NCBI RefSeq assembly: GCF_030272615.1
Contig: NC_081415.1
Location: 372,723,009-372,787,008 of the forward strand
Length of the DNA stretch: 64,000 bases
Source of the DNA: Cryptomeria japonica
Lineage: Eukaryota > Streptophyta > Pinopsida > Cupressales > Cupressaceae
Reading direction: 5' to 3'
Below the pieces are notes generated by a model. It saw only the letters and a program-made list of their open reading frames with translations, was not told the DNA's origin and made no database searches. Position 1 is the stretch's first letter. Every line of letters begins with the position of its first letter. Position numbers and translations under genes: made by a program. Positions 33,561 to 46,041 of this stretch are shown here, one piece after another.

Positions 33561-34511
33561 TTGTGTCAGTTAATTGTTGATAATAAATTTGATGAAGAGG
33601 TAGTGCTCGAGAATGAAGGCATGAATGAAGCTCTTTCTAAAGTTTTGTTTGTTAGCACCACTAATGAGTGGTATTCTGATTTAGCATACTTCCTTACATA
33701 TGGTGAGTGCCCTTCACATTTGTCACACAATGAAAAACATACTTTGAAATTGAAAGTAGTAAACTTTATCCTTTGGGACAATGGTTTATATAAGAAAGGC
33801 ATAGATGTCAATTTTTTATGTTGTGTTGACAAGGAACAACATGTTATATTACATGAAGCATTCCATGATCTGGCTCGTGGAGGATATTTTTCAGCTCCTG
33901 TCATGACACATAAAATTTTGTGTGCAAGATACTATTGGCCAACATTGTATAAAGATGCATACAACTAGGTCCAAAAATGTGAGCAATTGCAACAATTTAT
34001 CGGTAAGCCTAAGATGGCTTCTTTACCTCTCAAGCTGATAGTAATTGAGGAGCCTTTTCAGCAGTGGGGGTTGGATTTTGTTGGACTAGTGAATCCCTCA
34101 TCTAGTTTAGGCCATATATATATACTCACTGTGATAGATTACTTCACTAAATGGGTGGAGGTAATTCCCACAAAGCAAGCTACTTCAATAGTGGTTTGTT
34201 AGCTCTTAACATAGAACATTTTCTTCAAGGTTTGGTGTTCCTCGTAAGATGGTATTAACCTTTCACATTCATTTAACTATTATCCACAAGGAAATGGTCA
34301 GGCTCAATCAAGTAACAAGAACTTGGTTATCATTATCAAGAAGCTTGTTGATGAAAAACAAAGGACTTGACAGAAAGATCTTTTTGATGCGCTTTGGGCA
34401 GATCATATCATGCCTAAAAGGGCAATCAACATGTCTCCTTTCTAACTTTTATATGGGATGAATGCTAAAATCCCTATCACATTGGAATTTCTAGCTTTGA
34501 AACTCACCAAG
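33561..34511 (+). pseudogene. Element B integrase, N-terminal part up to the CACTA insertion
   Basis: The finger region reads HEAFHDLARGGYFSAPVMTH, then KILCARYYWPTL, then KCEQLQQFIGKP, where the second Cys of the finger is now Leu. The core has WGLDFVG and VIDYFTKWVEV. Further on, in another frame, PQGNGQAQSSNKN has Gln where the third catalytic residue, Glu, is expected. Coding similarity runs into LALKLTK and stops at 34511, where the CACTA transposon begins. It resumes at 54611. Confidence 0.9.
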
Positions 34512-35010
34512 CACTAGTACATTCAGGGCTAATTTCCAATGGTTGATTTTTAAAATTGTGACTACTTTTTGTCAGACTATCGACAAAAGTAACCGTTGAA
34601 AACTCATCGTCGGACTTGTCGATGATGCCTTTGACCATTGGAAATATGACAACCCCATGGACTCTGTCGACGGTGGGCATGATCTCTCTTCCGATCAAAA
34701 AGGTCATTGGATATACAACATCCTCATCAGATGTTTGTTTAGATTGCATCGGAATGTCAACGGAAGTCTAAAACTTTTTACCGACGGGGATGTTGTTTGT
34801 CCAATGGTTTTGTCATTGGTCCATTAATATGCATCGACGACCGTCTGACAAGGAAGTGTCATTAGACATACAACATCCTCGTCAGCTGTTTGTGTAGTTT
34901 GAGTTGGAATTTCGATGACTCTAGAAACTTTTTGCACAGACGAGAACACTGTTGGTCCGATGATTCCATCGTCGGTGGAAAGCTTAGTCTCAGTCGTAAT
35001 TCTGATGACC
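34512..35010. repeat. Left terminal and subterminal repeats of the CACTA element
   Basis: After the 12-bp terminal repeat there are about 11 words with gtcg or cgac in either orientation (such as catcgtcgga, ctgtcgacgg, accgacgggg, catcgacgac and catcgtcggt) between 34570 and 35000. A 155-bp imperfect tandem duplication (34703-34857 and 34858-35007, each with atacaacatcctc) makes up part of it. Such clusters are where CACTA transposition proteins bind in known systems; binding here is inferred. Confidence 0.75.
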
Positions 35011-35505
35011 ATTTATTTAAAATAAATAAATTATTATTATCTAGATGTAAAGGAAACCTCATTGATATGTACAATGAATGATATTCTATCCCCATCAGCT
35101 ACCAATAGCGGGCATAGGTTTGAAGCTAATATGAGGCACACTGGTTTCAAGCTAATATGATCAGGCGCACCATGGTTAAGATGGTCCAACTCCTAAGAGG
35201 ATTGTATGAACCATTGAGTACTAGTAAACCTATTAAAAATGGTGCTAATAGGGAATTAGCTAACCCAAATACAAGAGCCTTTAAAGCCAATCAGGGAGAT
35301 GAAATGACTTTATCTACCTTATCTAAATTAGTTGTTCTTGGGAGCTACCAAAACTTATCTACTATATATATACAAGAAATGAATTTATCTACTATATATA
35401 CACATATTTCTTATAAGTATATCCCAAATTGATAATCTCATATAAAGTGTCATCCTATGTCAATACATGACATATACCTATTGAATGACATGTATATATC
35501 TCATA
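35011..35505. other. CACTA left arm, no gene recognised
   Basis: The plus strand is open for 91 codons from 35157 to 35432, but nothing in it resembles a known domain. The rest is AT-rich with tatata tracts. The missing C-terminal half of the transposase would be expected in this arm and was not found. Confidence 0.4.
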
Positions 35506-35809
35506 CTAAGTGTAGACACCTAAAAATGGTCAACGCTTGCGGGATTGTACTTTAACATTTGCGCATTGCCTTATTTTAGGTTTTTGCGTCGCATTAACAT
35601 TTCTCCTATGACTCGCACTTGGTCTTTATCATTTGCGAGCATCGAGTCATTCTTCTGCATTCTTCATTCGTCTCGCTTTCGAATTTGGTCTTGTCGACAA
35701 CAATCTCCAGTCATGATTTTAATCGATCTTATCTTATTACATCAATGTGCATGCTCATTTGTCATTATTTTGGACATCGTCAATCCTAATTAGGGTTTTG
35801 TCCTCCTAT

Positions 35810-35999
35810 CAATCTTGTGATCGATTTGTTATCGATCGTTGTCCTCTTATCAATCTTGTCATCTGGCGATCGATTCGTCATCGATCGTGGTCATTTTCAA
35901 TCTTGTCATCTTGCAATTTATTTTGTCATCGATTCTTGTCCTCTTGTCAATCTTGTCATTTTGCGATCGATTTGTCATCGATCGTTGTTTGTCTCAATT
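35810..35999 (+). repeat. 41-50-bp tandem repeats with ATCGAT palindromes in LTR of C
   Basis: Four units start with caatcttgt at 35810, 35851, 35898 and 35948. Three of them contain gatcgat, a 5-base spacer near gtc, and atcgatc, which together form a small hairpin. The same array is in the 3' LTR at 47156-47345. Confidence 0.85.
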
Positions 36000-36624
36000 A
36001 TGTCAATTTGGATCAATTAGTCATTGTTCCTCGTTAATTGGTGCATTTACCAATTAAATCATTTATCACATTGGTCCTTTGTTAATCAGAATCATGATCG
36101 AGTCAATTATCTTTCATCAAGACCTAATTCATCTTCTAGGGTTTCATGATTTAATCATTTAACCTGGTTTGTCATTTCCCTCTTTAGGATTAATAAATTA
36201 TTTATTTATCCTAAGTCTTCTCATCACAATTAAATGTTCATTTAATTGGCTAATTATTCGTCTTTGTGAATTAATTAATGAATGACAAATTATTAATTAA
36301 TTTACCTAATTTCTAATTTCCATCAATTTCTTAATTCCTAAATTCTTAATTCTCTAATTTCCTAATTTTCTAATTCCTAATTTCATTTTCCACCTGTTTC
36401 TCTCCTAAATTCATGGAAATGACATAGAAATTTGTCGTAATTTGTCATAATTGACAATCAATCAATTTTTGACATAGAAGTTGTCATAATTTGTCATAAA
36501 TCATCAATCAACAAATTTTGCATAGAAAGTGCATAATTTGTCATAATTTGTCATAATTGACATAATTGATTTGCAATTTGCATTTGAATTGAATCATGCT
36601 AATCTTGTCATCTCTCCAATTTTT

Positions 36625-36633
36625 CTATAAATT
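36625..36633 (+). promoter_or_regulatory. TATA box of element C LTR
   Basis: ctataaatt lies 370 bp before the LTR end and is repeated at 47946-47954 in the 3' LTR. Confidence 0.6.
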
Positions 36634-37000
36634 GGATGAATTTCTTCAATCAAACCCCTTGATTCTTGATCCCTAATCAGATTATCGAATTTCTAATCAC
36701 TTTGTCAAATCACGCTTTGAGTACTCTTGTGCCAATGTCAATCTTGCTTTCACATTAGGTTTATGCACTTGAAGGTGAGATCCACAACAAAGGCTATTTG
36801 GAGAAGAAAGAAGGACAATAGAGCCGCATGAAGGAAGCATTCAAATCTGCATTTGGTTTGCATAGTCTTTAGTTTTGAATGTTTCATTTTCATGTCTTTA
36901 TTGAGTGTGTTAGGATAGATCATTGCATTTGAGCTTTCGTGATTGAGCTAATGAGTAATTTTTATATTGCTTTGATGATTTCCGATTTCCTAGCTACATT

Positions 37001-37020
37001 AATTGGTGAACCTGATGTGA
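37001..37020 (+). other. Primer-binding-site candidate of element C
   Basis: attggtgaacctgatgtgaa follows the LTR after two bases. The start ttaattggtg is shared with element A. The tRNA was not assigned. Confidence 0.5.
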
Positions 37021-37123
37021 ACACTAACCATCTAACCCCTTTACTGTGTTTTTGAGTGCTTTTGAGTTGATTTGCAGGTCAAAAAAACCAAAAATAGGGT
37101 AGTGCAGGGTTTTCTGGGGACTT

Positions 37124-37220
37124 CTGCGCCTGTGTAAGACAACTTGCGCCTGTGTTAAGCATTTTGTGCTTGTGTTAGAGACATTTTGTGCTTGTGTCAT
37201 GGGTTCTGCACCTGTGTAAA
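37124..37220 (+). repeat. TGCGCCTGTGT repeats in the leader of C
   Basis: Five copies of tgcgcctgtgt or tgtgcttgtgt variants spaced 18-27 bp apart. The same word recurs near the other end of the internal region (46211-46330). Confidence 0.75.
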
Positions 37221-37546
37221 GTCCAGAAACAGAGGTAAAAATGCAGTGTTTTACTTGAAAATTGTTTGTTTTTGCATTCTGTTTTCTATTTTTTGGTATT
37301 TGGTACTAATTTTCTATGCAGCATCTTGGCATATGCATGTAAAAGACAACAAATGAAACTACTAACATGTTTTATGCAGAATCGATAGTCAAAGAATAAA
37401 CACCTCAAACTTCTAACTTGGGTTTTGCAGGTTGCCTTGGAGAAACAACGAAACTTTGTGTTTGCAATTAATAGGCACCTAGTATGATTTCTAAATAGGT
37501 TGGAATGAAAATGTTTTTGCTTTGATTTTTGAGTGTGACATTAGAG

Positions 37547-37740
37547 TAGGAGATTATGCTCTCATCCTTCTTAGGGTGATCAAAAATCTAGATCTTTGAT
37601 ACCATGCTGATGTTTTTGATTGTGTGTCACCTTTAGAGGGCCTACCTTCCCGACCATTTGCTTTTGCAAGCAAGTGATAATCGTGAGAAGGGAACGACCC
37701 AAAGTGAGTACAGCTAGAATACCTTGGCATTCTAACTTAC
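37547..37740 (+). other. Leader block shared with element A
   Basis: Collinear with 3873-4035 of element A (see there). It ends with a stretch of ggaacgaccc and tctaacttac. Candidate RNA signal. Confidence 0.5.
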
Positions 37741-39055
37741 TATAAAAAAATACCTGATGAGCGAAAGCTTTGAAGGAAGGGTTACGTGGGAATTGCAGTT
37801 ACTTGGGAAGTGATGACCCTTGAACTCTTTCTCATATCAACATCTAAGTAGGACCTCATGGTCTAAATCATGCTTGCGCGACTACATTTGTTTGGTATCT
37901 TGATGGGCTTAATGTCTCAATCATGCTTGCGTGACACCAAGGAGTAACACTTAACAAAAATCCTTACTAAACACCTTGTTTTTAGAGGCCAAAAACCCTT
38001 CTAGTTGCTTGAGAAGGACAAGTTCGGATACTTGGAAGAGATACTAAGTTCACCATGGGGAGATTTCCATGGGGACTGATACTTGGCTGCCCTGAGAAGT
38101 GAGTGCCGTGGAGGGGAGCCCGTGGGGTCAAGCATCTATGTATTCTCCTTGAATCCCATAACAAGTCTACCTCTCAAGTACCTAATGTCCTTGCCTACCA
38201 TAAGAAATGTGTGAATGAGCATGATTGTTTTGAGTCTATGTTAAAATATCTTGTCTTCTTTACTTGTCAAAAGTTGAATTGAATATCATTTCAAAAACAA
38301 GGCAAATTGATTCAAAACAAGGTTAAACATAAGAGCATTTCATCCAACAAAGTTCAAAGCATCTTCAAACATGGTTGTCAAACATTGTTCAAAATCTTGT
38401 CTCAACATTCATGTCACTTACATTTAGGTTCATCCTAGGTTGCATTTTGCAAAGTTCATTGTCAAGTACCAAGGTTAGGTTTCACCTAAGTCATACTCCT
38501 TTGCATATCAATAAGGGTCATCCATTTGCATATGTCCTCCTGCATTAAAGTCATACCATTGTCATACTTTGCATACCCTAAGTCTCTTCATTATGTTTAG
38601 GTTATTATCATATCATATTAAGGTCATTTGCATAGTAATTGTCCCTTTGCATATAGTCTCAAAAACTAGGTTTTGTCATACTTGAGTAATCCAAATCTTT
38701 GATAAACCCTAAGTCGTTGTTAAGAAGTCTAGACCTTGTCAAACTTCTGTCTTTTTGTCATCAATGTCATTTCGTCAAACCTAGCTTAGTATCCAAGCAT
38801 ATAGGGGAGACTTTGTCATTTGTCCTTTTGTCACTTGGTCCTTTTGTCCTTTGAGGTCTAGACATCATTTCAATTTCCTAAGGGTCTCTTTCTTAGATTT
38901 GCATTCCAAAAAGTTTGTCAAAATCTTCAAAAACAACCAAAAACATAGATTGCACGCTTGCCATAGATTGCATTTTCATCTATTTAGTTTGCATTTAGTT
39001 GCATATCATACATTATCCTTGAAAAATTCCAAAAATATTGCATTTGCATAGTGAC
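37741..39055. other. Element C leader, no gene seen
   Basis: Untranslated leader. The short minus-strand frame at 37982-38164 has no recognisable feature. The last 700 bp is rich in gtcat and aagtc words. Confidence 0.45.
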
Positions 39056-41896
39056 ATGCCTATTGAAACAAGGTTCCAAGCACCAATGAGGCAACAAAGT
39101 TTGATGTATCAACCGACAATGCAATCAAATTTTAATCCAAGGCAATCACAATTATATCCAACCCAACAACAAGGCAATATCGATCAAACTCTTTATGATG
39201 AAACAAGTCTCCAAATACAAAAACTAGAGGAGAAACTAGCTCAAGAAGAAGAGATATTGGAACAAAGAGTGAAAAACATTGAGAAGAATAGATCACAAAT
39301 GTCCAAAATGTTTCAAAAATTTCAAGGTCGAAATCCAAAGATTGAGCCAATTGATGTAAGATCTCTTCTTGAACGATCAGACATACCAGCTCTCCTCTCA
39401 CAAATAGAGATGATGAAACAATTTCAAGAAAGGAGACAACATCAATTTCAACATTATGTGCCTCCACAACAAGAACAAGAAGGTGTTTACTATCAATCAG
39501 ATTTTCAACCATCACAACCAATTGTTCAACATTTCCAACATATACAACCAACACAATCAATGGTCCAATTTCAACAATATGTCCAACCAGCTATACAATG
39601 TCAACAAATAGTTCAACCAATGGTGGAATATCAACAAGTTCAATCAACATATCAATGTCAAGAATCACAACCAAACATTCAAAAACAAAACTTGCAACAC
39701 ACACTAACCCAAGTTTCAAACATGTCAGAACAATTGAACCAAGTCCAATATCAAAACATGACATTAGATCAGAACCAACTCCTTGCCAAACAAGTTCAAA
39801 TTCCAGATACAACTATGTCAAAACCTTGAAAGAAAGGTGGTTTTATTGCAATGATCTTAAGGAAATTACCAAGTGAGTTCTTTGAGGAAGATCAAAATAA
39901 TACACTTATGTCTAGCAATGCCTCATCTCCCCACAAGCAAATTGACTCTCCAATGGCATCTATCCCTACACCTCTAGAAGTTTCACAAGAACCTTCTATA
40001 TTGTCCTCATCAAACAATACACCCAAGGATGCAATTACCCAAGGGCTATCCATAATTGATTTCCATGATAATCCAATTCATGATGCACATCCTTGTCATT
40101 TTTTAGAAATACAAGACCCAATGCCACCATGCACTTTATTGCCATTACCTGTTTTAGAGGACCCCATTCGAAGTCCCTCTTCCTCATGTTCAAGCATTGG
40201 TTCCTTACCAGAATCCATCACAAATGTTCAAAGTGCATTTCCTTCATGCCAAACCATTGATCCCTTGTTAGAATCCCCCATGCATATCCAAAGTCCAATC
40301 CCATGTCAAGAGAACAATTTAGAGCATGAAGAAATGAGTCCTAAAGAAAATCAAGATCAAGATCCCGAAACCTTATCATCCCATCCAATTGTTGACCAGG
40401 ATCTCATCTTCCCAGAAACTCATGATGATTCCCCTATTCTTGTCCATCCTATCCAAAGTCCTATTGACACTCCATTCCCCAGGCAAGATCAAGATATCCC
40501 AGTCCAGCCAATCCCAAATGATCCCCTTCCATTTCATGAACACAATGTCCTTTCAAATCCCATTGACATTCCACTTCCTGAGAAAGATCAAGATATCCCT
40601 TCCATCCTTTATGATGATCCCATTGAAAGTCAAGAGAAAAGCACCTTTAAAGAGGATTCCAATGATCTTCCTCCTTGTCAAGATCAAATTATTCCTTCAG
40701 ATCCTCCACAAGATCCACTTGTTCCTCCATCTCCTTGTCCTAATGCTCCATATACACCCCAAGATTGCATTTCTTTTGATGATCCCATTATTTCTCCCAT
40801 TCCATCTCTTGAAGAGCTTGTCATTGAACCATGTCCACTACACAATCCTAGCCCCCCTCATGATCCTAATCCCCTTCATGATTCTAACGTGTCAGTGCAA
40901 GATGTTCATGAACCCTTGACATGCATAATGGGTTCTTCCACTTGGGTGCAATCCAATCCACTTCAAGATCTCATTATTTCTCTCATATCATATCCACCTC
41001 ATAATGGACTCGCATCTTCTTCCCAAAGAAAAGAGTCTCCTACAAGTCAAGATATTCATAAAGGAAAAGGAGTAGATCTCCATAAGCAAGAATCCCTCCA
41101 TATCAAAGAAAATTCTAAGGGTCATGTCTACACAACTCACTCTCAAGACGTGGGTACCCCTACTAAATCCAACACCCCTTCAAAATCCAAACATATCCCT
41201 TCCCCATCATATTTTCCATCCATCTTAGGTCCTTATATCCCTTCGTCCTCTATGCAAAGTCAGCAAAGGCACACATCCTTGAGTAAATTTCATCCATCCA
41301 AAAGAACTCCATTTCATTCATATCCATCCATGCATTCCTTTCTCCCTCCAAGCAATTTGGATGCCAAGTATAAAAGTCATAAGTCTAGCAATCCACATGT
41401 ATTCAAGGATCAACATGTCCAATATAATTGACATGTCAAAGCAAAGAAAATAATGATCCAAAAAGAAAAAGAAATATCCAAAAGGCCATAGAGGCCCACT
41501 GAGCAAAATAAAGCAAAGTCAAAATATATATGGGTTCCTAATTCCCTTGTGCAAGCAATTCACTCCAAGGAACCACAAAAGCATGAAAAATCAAAAACCA
41601 TGTGGATCCCTAAGCGGCTCCTTGAAGCACAAAAGCCTAAAGAAACATCCAAACTGGCATCCAAAATTGCTATTCCTACATCCAAACCTCTCAAATCTAT
41701 TCCTCCATCACCTTCTTCATCCATTTTGGGCCCTTATGTCCCAAAATTCCAAGTTATTCCTCCATCCAAATCTCACAAATCCATAGCCTTTCCTTCGTCA
41801 AAAATCTCCATATCCAAAACCCACTCTTCCTCCATCAGTCCATCACCCCTCAAGGTGTGTGCCAATGTCGATCTTGCCTTCATTTCCATCCACTAA
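39056..41896 (+). pseudogene. Long Gln/Pro-rich frame of element C, unknown protein
   Basis: One frame runs from the Met at 39056 to 41896, interrupted only by TGA at 39827-39829, TGA at 41429-41431 and one TAG near 41490, about 945 codons in all. The N-terminal part has a helical segment (EEKLAQEEEILEQRVKNIEK near 39225), then a very Gln-rich region (39420-39800). The middle is Pro/Asp/Ser-rich with repeats such as DQDIPVQPIPNDPLPFHE and DQDIPSILYDDPIESQE. The end has paired motifs IWVPNSLVQA and MWIPKRLLEAQ, and ILGPYIPS and ILGPYVPK. No known domain is recognised. As the only sense gene of C it may replace gag, but that is a guess. A true start could lie at 39038. Confidence 0.55.
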
Positions 41897-44223
41897 AGCC
41901 CAATTCTTCCAATACCCTATTCATTATCCAATGCATATTTTCCATCCTTCGATCCCTTTGATCCCATCCTTTGCATAAATCCTTGCCTTAGTTTCATGTC
42001 ATTTTCCATGTCCTTATCCAACCAACGTCTTTGAGCATACTTTTAAAGGTCATGGTCCATTTTTTTTCAAGGCTACTATCCAAAAAAAAAAAAAGATGCT
42101 TGAGTCCTTCTTCCATCCCCTATCATGTGTCCATCTTCTATTGAAAATGTCAAAATCAAAAAAATCAAAAAAAAAATTGAAAAAAAAAAAAAATTGAAAA
42201 AAAAGACAAAAAAAAGAAAGAAAAAAAGTAAAGCAAAAATAATTTGCCCTCTAGTGAAAACCTAGTAAACAGGTGCCTTGGGCAAGTACCGTGATGAAAA
42301 CCTGGCAAACAGGCGTCATGCGTAATCTATGAACTTCTTGCACACCACACTTGGGGCCAGGTTTCCTCCTTCATATCTTATTGCCCTTCACTATCCTATC
42401 GAACCCTTGTCATTACCCTTCATATCCTATTGTCCCTCATGTCCATTTCCTCTTTCCACCTTTGATCTTGACAAGGTTGAGGATCATCATGAGCATCATG
42501 CATCTTGTTCATAGCTTTTAGTCCATCATAGCTTTTGGTCATTTATCCATTTGCTTATTACATCCTTTCATCCATATTCCCTGGCTTATTGCAACTTTCT
42601 GCCACTATCCCTTAGCCAATCCTGACCTTTAGTTCATGTCCCTTATCCATTCTTGGTCTTGCTTATCCTATCCATATCTTATCACTATCCATACACTCTT
42701 TTTCATTCCTTGATCTTGTTCTATAATAAGGACGCAAAATTTAAACATGGTTTCAAAAACCTCTTGACATGTCCCTCATGCCATGTTCCTGCTTTACATT
42801 GTCATATCCAGTCTCTTGTCCCATCATGCCATAGCCCTTGAAAATCGCATCCGCATTGTCTCCATGATAAAAGGCCTTTGTCTTCCCTCTATCCACCATC
42901 ATTTCAGAAAGCCTATTTATTCACCTGTCATATTCCTCGCCTTGCTAGACATTGGGGGCAAAATCGTAAAAATCAAACAATGTCCTAACATAATTCAAAA
43001 AAAAAAAATTGAAAAATGTCTTGAAATAATCCCTAAAAATCAAATAATGTCCTCAAAAAATCCCTAAAAAGTCAAATAAAGTCCTGAAAAAAATGAACAA
43101 ATTTAAAAAAAAAACAAAAAAAACTCGAAAAGCATCAAAATCCAAAAACAATTCCTTTGGCATTTTGCATTTTGTCAATAAATGATCCTCTTGGTGCATA
43201 GACAGATCCCTGAGCATCCCTCCAATGACATGCAATCCAACACTGTGCTTTAAATGAAATCATGTATTCATAGATGAACTTTTTCAATCAAACCAGAAAT
43301 TCAAACTGATCAGAATTGTCATATCAATCAACCTCAAAATCATTCGTCCTTGACACAATATCATGGGTCTTATACAGGGTGTGGTATACTCGAAACCAGA
43401 CTGTGTCCTGTCTTAGATGGGGTATCGCATGTCCTAAAACTAGACAACATGATCATCCTATCAGCGCTTTCAACTTTTGACAATGAAGATCAAGATGTTT
43501 GTTTGACTTGTTTTGAATTGGCAAGTCTTATCATTTATTGATTTATCTTCGATCATGTTCCTATGTTGCTCGATGATGTCACTGAGTGATTTAGAGTGAC
43601 CAAGATGGTTCATGGTCCCTTTCTTTTTTTGTTGTGATTATTGTTTGTCTGTGATGTGTCTGTCTTTTGCAAAAAGGGTTGCATTTCAGCTTTGGCCTTC
43701 CATGCCATGATTCTACGCATCCATTTTGCTACATTAAAATAAAGGTTCTCACCTACAAAGTGCATTACTGAAACCAAGTTTTCCTTCATCTCTAACTGTC
43801 CTCTATTTCATTTCTTCTTACTAACATTTCTTCCGTCAGTTTGGATAGTCAGTTCGGTCTAGTGCTCTGATTTCCCCAAACACATATGCTGCATCCTGCA
43901 TCCATTTGGTTAGTACATTTGCATTACATCACACATTTTATCCATTTCATATTATAAATGCATCAAAAACACATAAAAAAATACATCCATACATGTTCCA
44001 TAATGATACATAAATAGTGCATACTCCATTCATACATGAAAAATATAGCTATCAGTCATAACACATTGCATCCCATCATATCGATGCATATCATATCATA
44101 TGTCAACATAATATCGAAGTACAAAATTGGACTCTCTGTCCTAAGTATGGCTCGCAGGCTGACTACAAAATGTCAAACTACATAATGTCCACTGTCTGTC
44201 CTAAGGAGCACATGCCTCTGTCA
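41897..44223. other. Element C spacer, A-rich, no gene seen
   Basis: Includes A-rich tracts at about 42068-42240 and 42990-43130. A word pair gaaaacctagtaaacaggtg and gaaaacctggcaaacaggcg lies at 42255-42315. The plus frame at 43350-43541 has no recognised domain. The stretch before 44224 has tcatatcata-type repeats and probably forms the 3' flank of the antisense gene. Confidence 0.45.
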
Positions 44224-46041
44224 CTAGGTGCTCCCTCTGTCCTCCTCATCCCTACCATGTCTCGTGGATGATGTCCCTCTTGGTCCTGGCTATGGTGGTC
44301 TCATAGGTCCACTCACTCCCATGCTGCTCAATGACCTCCGAGAGCGTGCCCTGCTCTCTATCCTTGATCGTGCCTAATATGAAGATGCTCTCTGCTCTGG
44401 TGGAATGGCACCCTCATATAGTGTCCTCCAATGGTGTATCTCCTCTCTGGTCTCTACCAGCATCTGTGCCATCTCCCGTGCACTAGCATCCTGCACCGAC
44501 CCAATGTACTTAGTGACTCTCTGTTCCTCTCGCTGTGCCTGAGCAATTGCTGTATCTCGAGCCGTTGTGAGTCTAGCTATCTTTGCTCTGAACTACTCCT
44601 GTTGTCTCTCTAAAGTCGCAATGTGATCCTGATGACTCGCTATGGTAGCCCTGCACATCTCCATCTCTTCTGTCCTAGCTGTCTCCAGCTCTATGGGTAT
44701 ATCCTGCAATGCCTCCTGCTCATCTGAATCTCACTCATCCTCATCTCCGTCCTCATCATCCCCACCATCCTCATCTCTGTCCTCATCATCCCCATCCTCA
44801 TCACCATCCTCCTCCTCATCCTCATCATCTCCCTCCTCCTCTCCTATGAGTGGGAAGTCCTCCTGTCGCCTCGGTATTGGAATATCCGGATCTGTCAATG
44901 GCACTGGCCACCGTCATGCAAACCATCTCTCATACTCCTCTGTCATCCTAGCATCCACCACATCTGATCCCCAATCCCACTATCTTTGCTGCAGCTATGT
45001 GAAGTCTGTATATGCTATGTGTGGCTAAATCATACTCCCCCACTGAATCGTCTCTCTGTGAGATCGGGCAAAGTGTGCAGTCCTCCTAGGTACATCCTGC
45101 CTCTCTCCAAACTGTCGTCTAACTCTCTCTGGCAGGTACAACTCAATCACTCTCTGGTGATTCACTGGTCACCCAATCAGGTACCTCTCCTATCTACAAT
45201 ATGGTAACTCATCATTATCATCTGACCAACCCGGGCAATCACGATATGGCCTCCATATGAACTCTCTCAGTCTATCTAGCTCATGTCGCCAATATAATAT
45301 GTATCCAAAAGGACCCTGTCTCAGTGCTTCCCCATAGCAGTACACATATGGTCAATGTGGTACTACTTGTCTATCTATAATCGGTTGACATATCGCTATG
45401 TGCTCAAATGCCCATACCTGCAACAATGTGACTCCACAACTCAAAGTCTGAACTCCCTGATACGCTATCTGATGCAGCTAAAAATATAGCATAGCCAGTA
45501 CACATGGTCCCCATGCGTACACTGTCCCCTCTGTCGCCATCTGCTCCAGCACTCTTCCCCATCCAATAGGGAATCCATGTCCTCATCTGTCTCCTGCTAG
45601 TAGACATGCTATCACCACTGCTATCACCACATACCGTCGATCATACTCTGATGCCATAGTCTCCCAGCCAATCTCCCTCTCCACGATATCTAGATCATCT
45701 ACGTCACACTCAAATAGTCTGCACAATGCATCTCTCCCTGTCACTGGGTCATACTCTATCATCTCTCCATGAATCGGAAAGCAGAGGATACACAATACAT
45801 CCTCCAGTGTCACAGTCACCTCTCCAGTTGCTAGATAGAATGAGGAGGTCTCCGAATGCCATTGCTCTGCCAATGCGATAAGCAGTCCTGTATTTGCCCT
45901 AATCTCGGGCATGAATGTGATATAGTATATCCCTAGTCTTGCTAATGTATCTCTGTCCGTGCTCCTGAGTCTATGTCGTAGCATGAAGCAATCAGGTCGG
46001 TTCTCCCGTGTGATCAATGGACACTGTCGACTCTGCATCAC
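44224..46041 (-). pseudogene. Antisense PMD (plant mobile domain) gene of element C, nearly complete
   Basis: A single frame of 606 codons runs from ATG at 46041 to TAG at 44224-44226. It starts with PLITRENRPDCFMLRHRLRS, then the PMD fold: GLLIALAEQWHSETSSFYL, TVTLEDVLCILCFPIHGEM, GWGRVLEQMATEGTVYAWG, CGVTLLQVWAFEHIA, GPFGYILYWRHELDRLREF. It ends with a long Asp/Glu tract (about 44740-44860), a helical segment (REEQRVTKYIGSVQDASARE) and an Arg/Ser-rich tail. The frame is broken by TGA at 45583-45585 and a few other stops, each explainable as C-to-T change (CGA, CAG, TGG). It is antisense to the retroelement. Its role is unknown; PMD proteins in plants act in gene silencing and genome stability. 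Confidence 0.88.

Larger units (their letters stand above)
35511..36998 (+). repeat. 5' LTR of element C
   Basis: 1,488 bp. The first 20 bases resemble those of the LTR of A. It includes four 41-50-bp tandem units (35810-35999), a TATA box at 36625 and a zone rich in tttgtcataattgaca (36415-36570). Confidence 0.95.

Noticed and set aside
34503..34520. 9-bp duplication gcactagta and gtattagtg suggesting a Mutator-type insertion
   Set aside because: The CACTA and TAGTG ends lie inside these words, AAG is an exact 3-bp duplication, subterminal GTCG repeats and a TNP2-type transposase are present, and the integrase frame is restored only with the CACTA reading.
35157..35432. 91-codon plus frame in the CACTA left arm as a gene
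   Set aside because: No domain, no homologous second copy in the window, and a biased AT-rich setting.
39132..39560. Minus-strand hydrophobic frame of 142 codons
   Set aside because: It mirrors the Gln-rich region of the plus-strand frame of element C; no domain or start context supports it.
44642..45028. Plus-strand Ser/Pro-rich frame of 128 codons
   Set aside because: It is the complement of the Asp/Glu tract of the antisense PMD gene.
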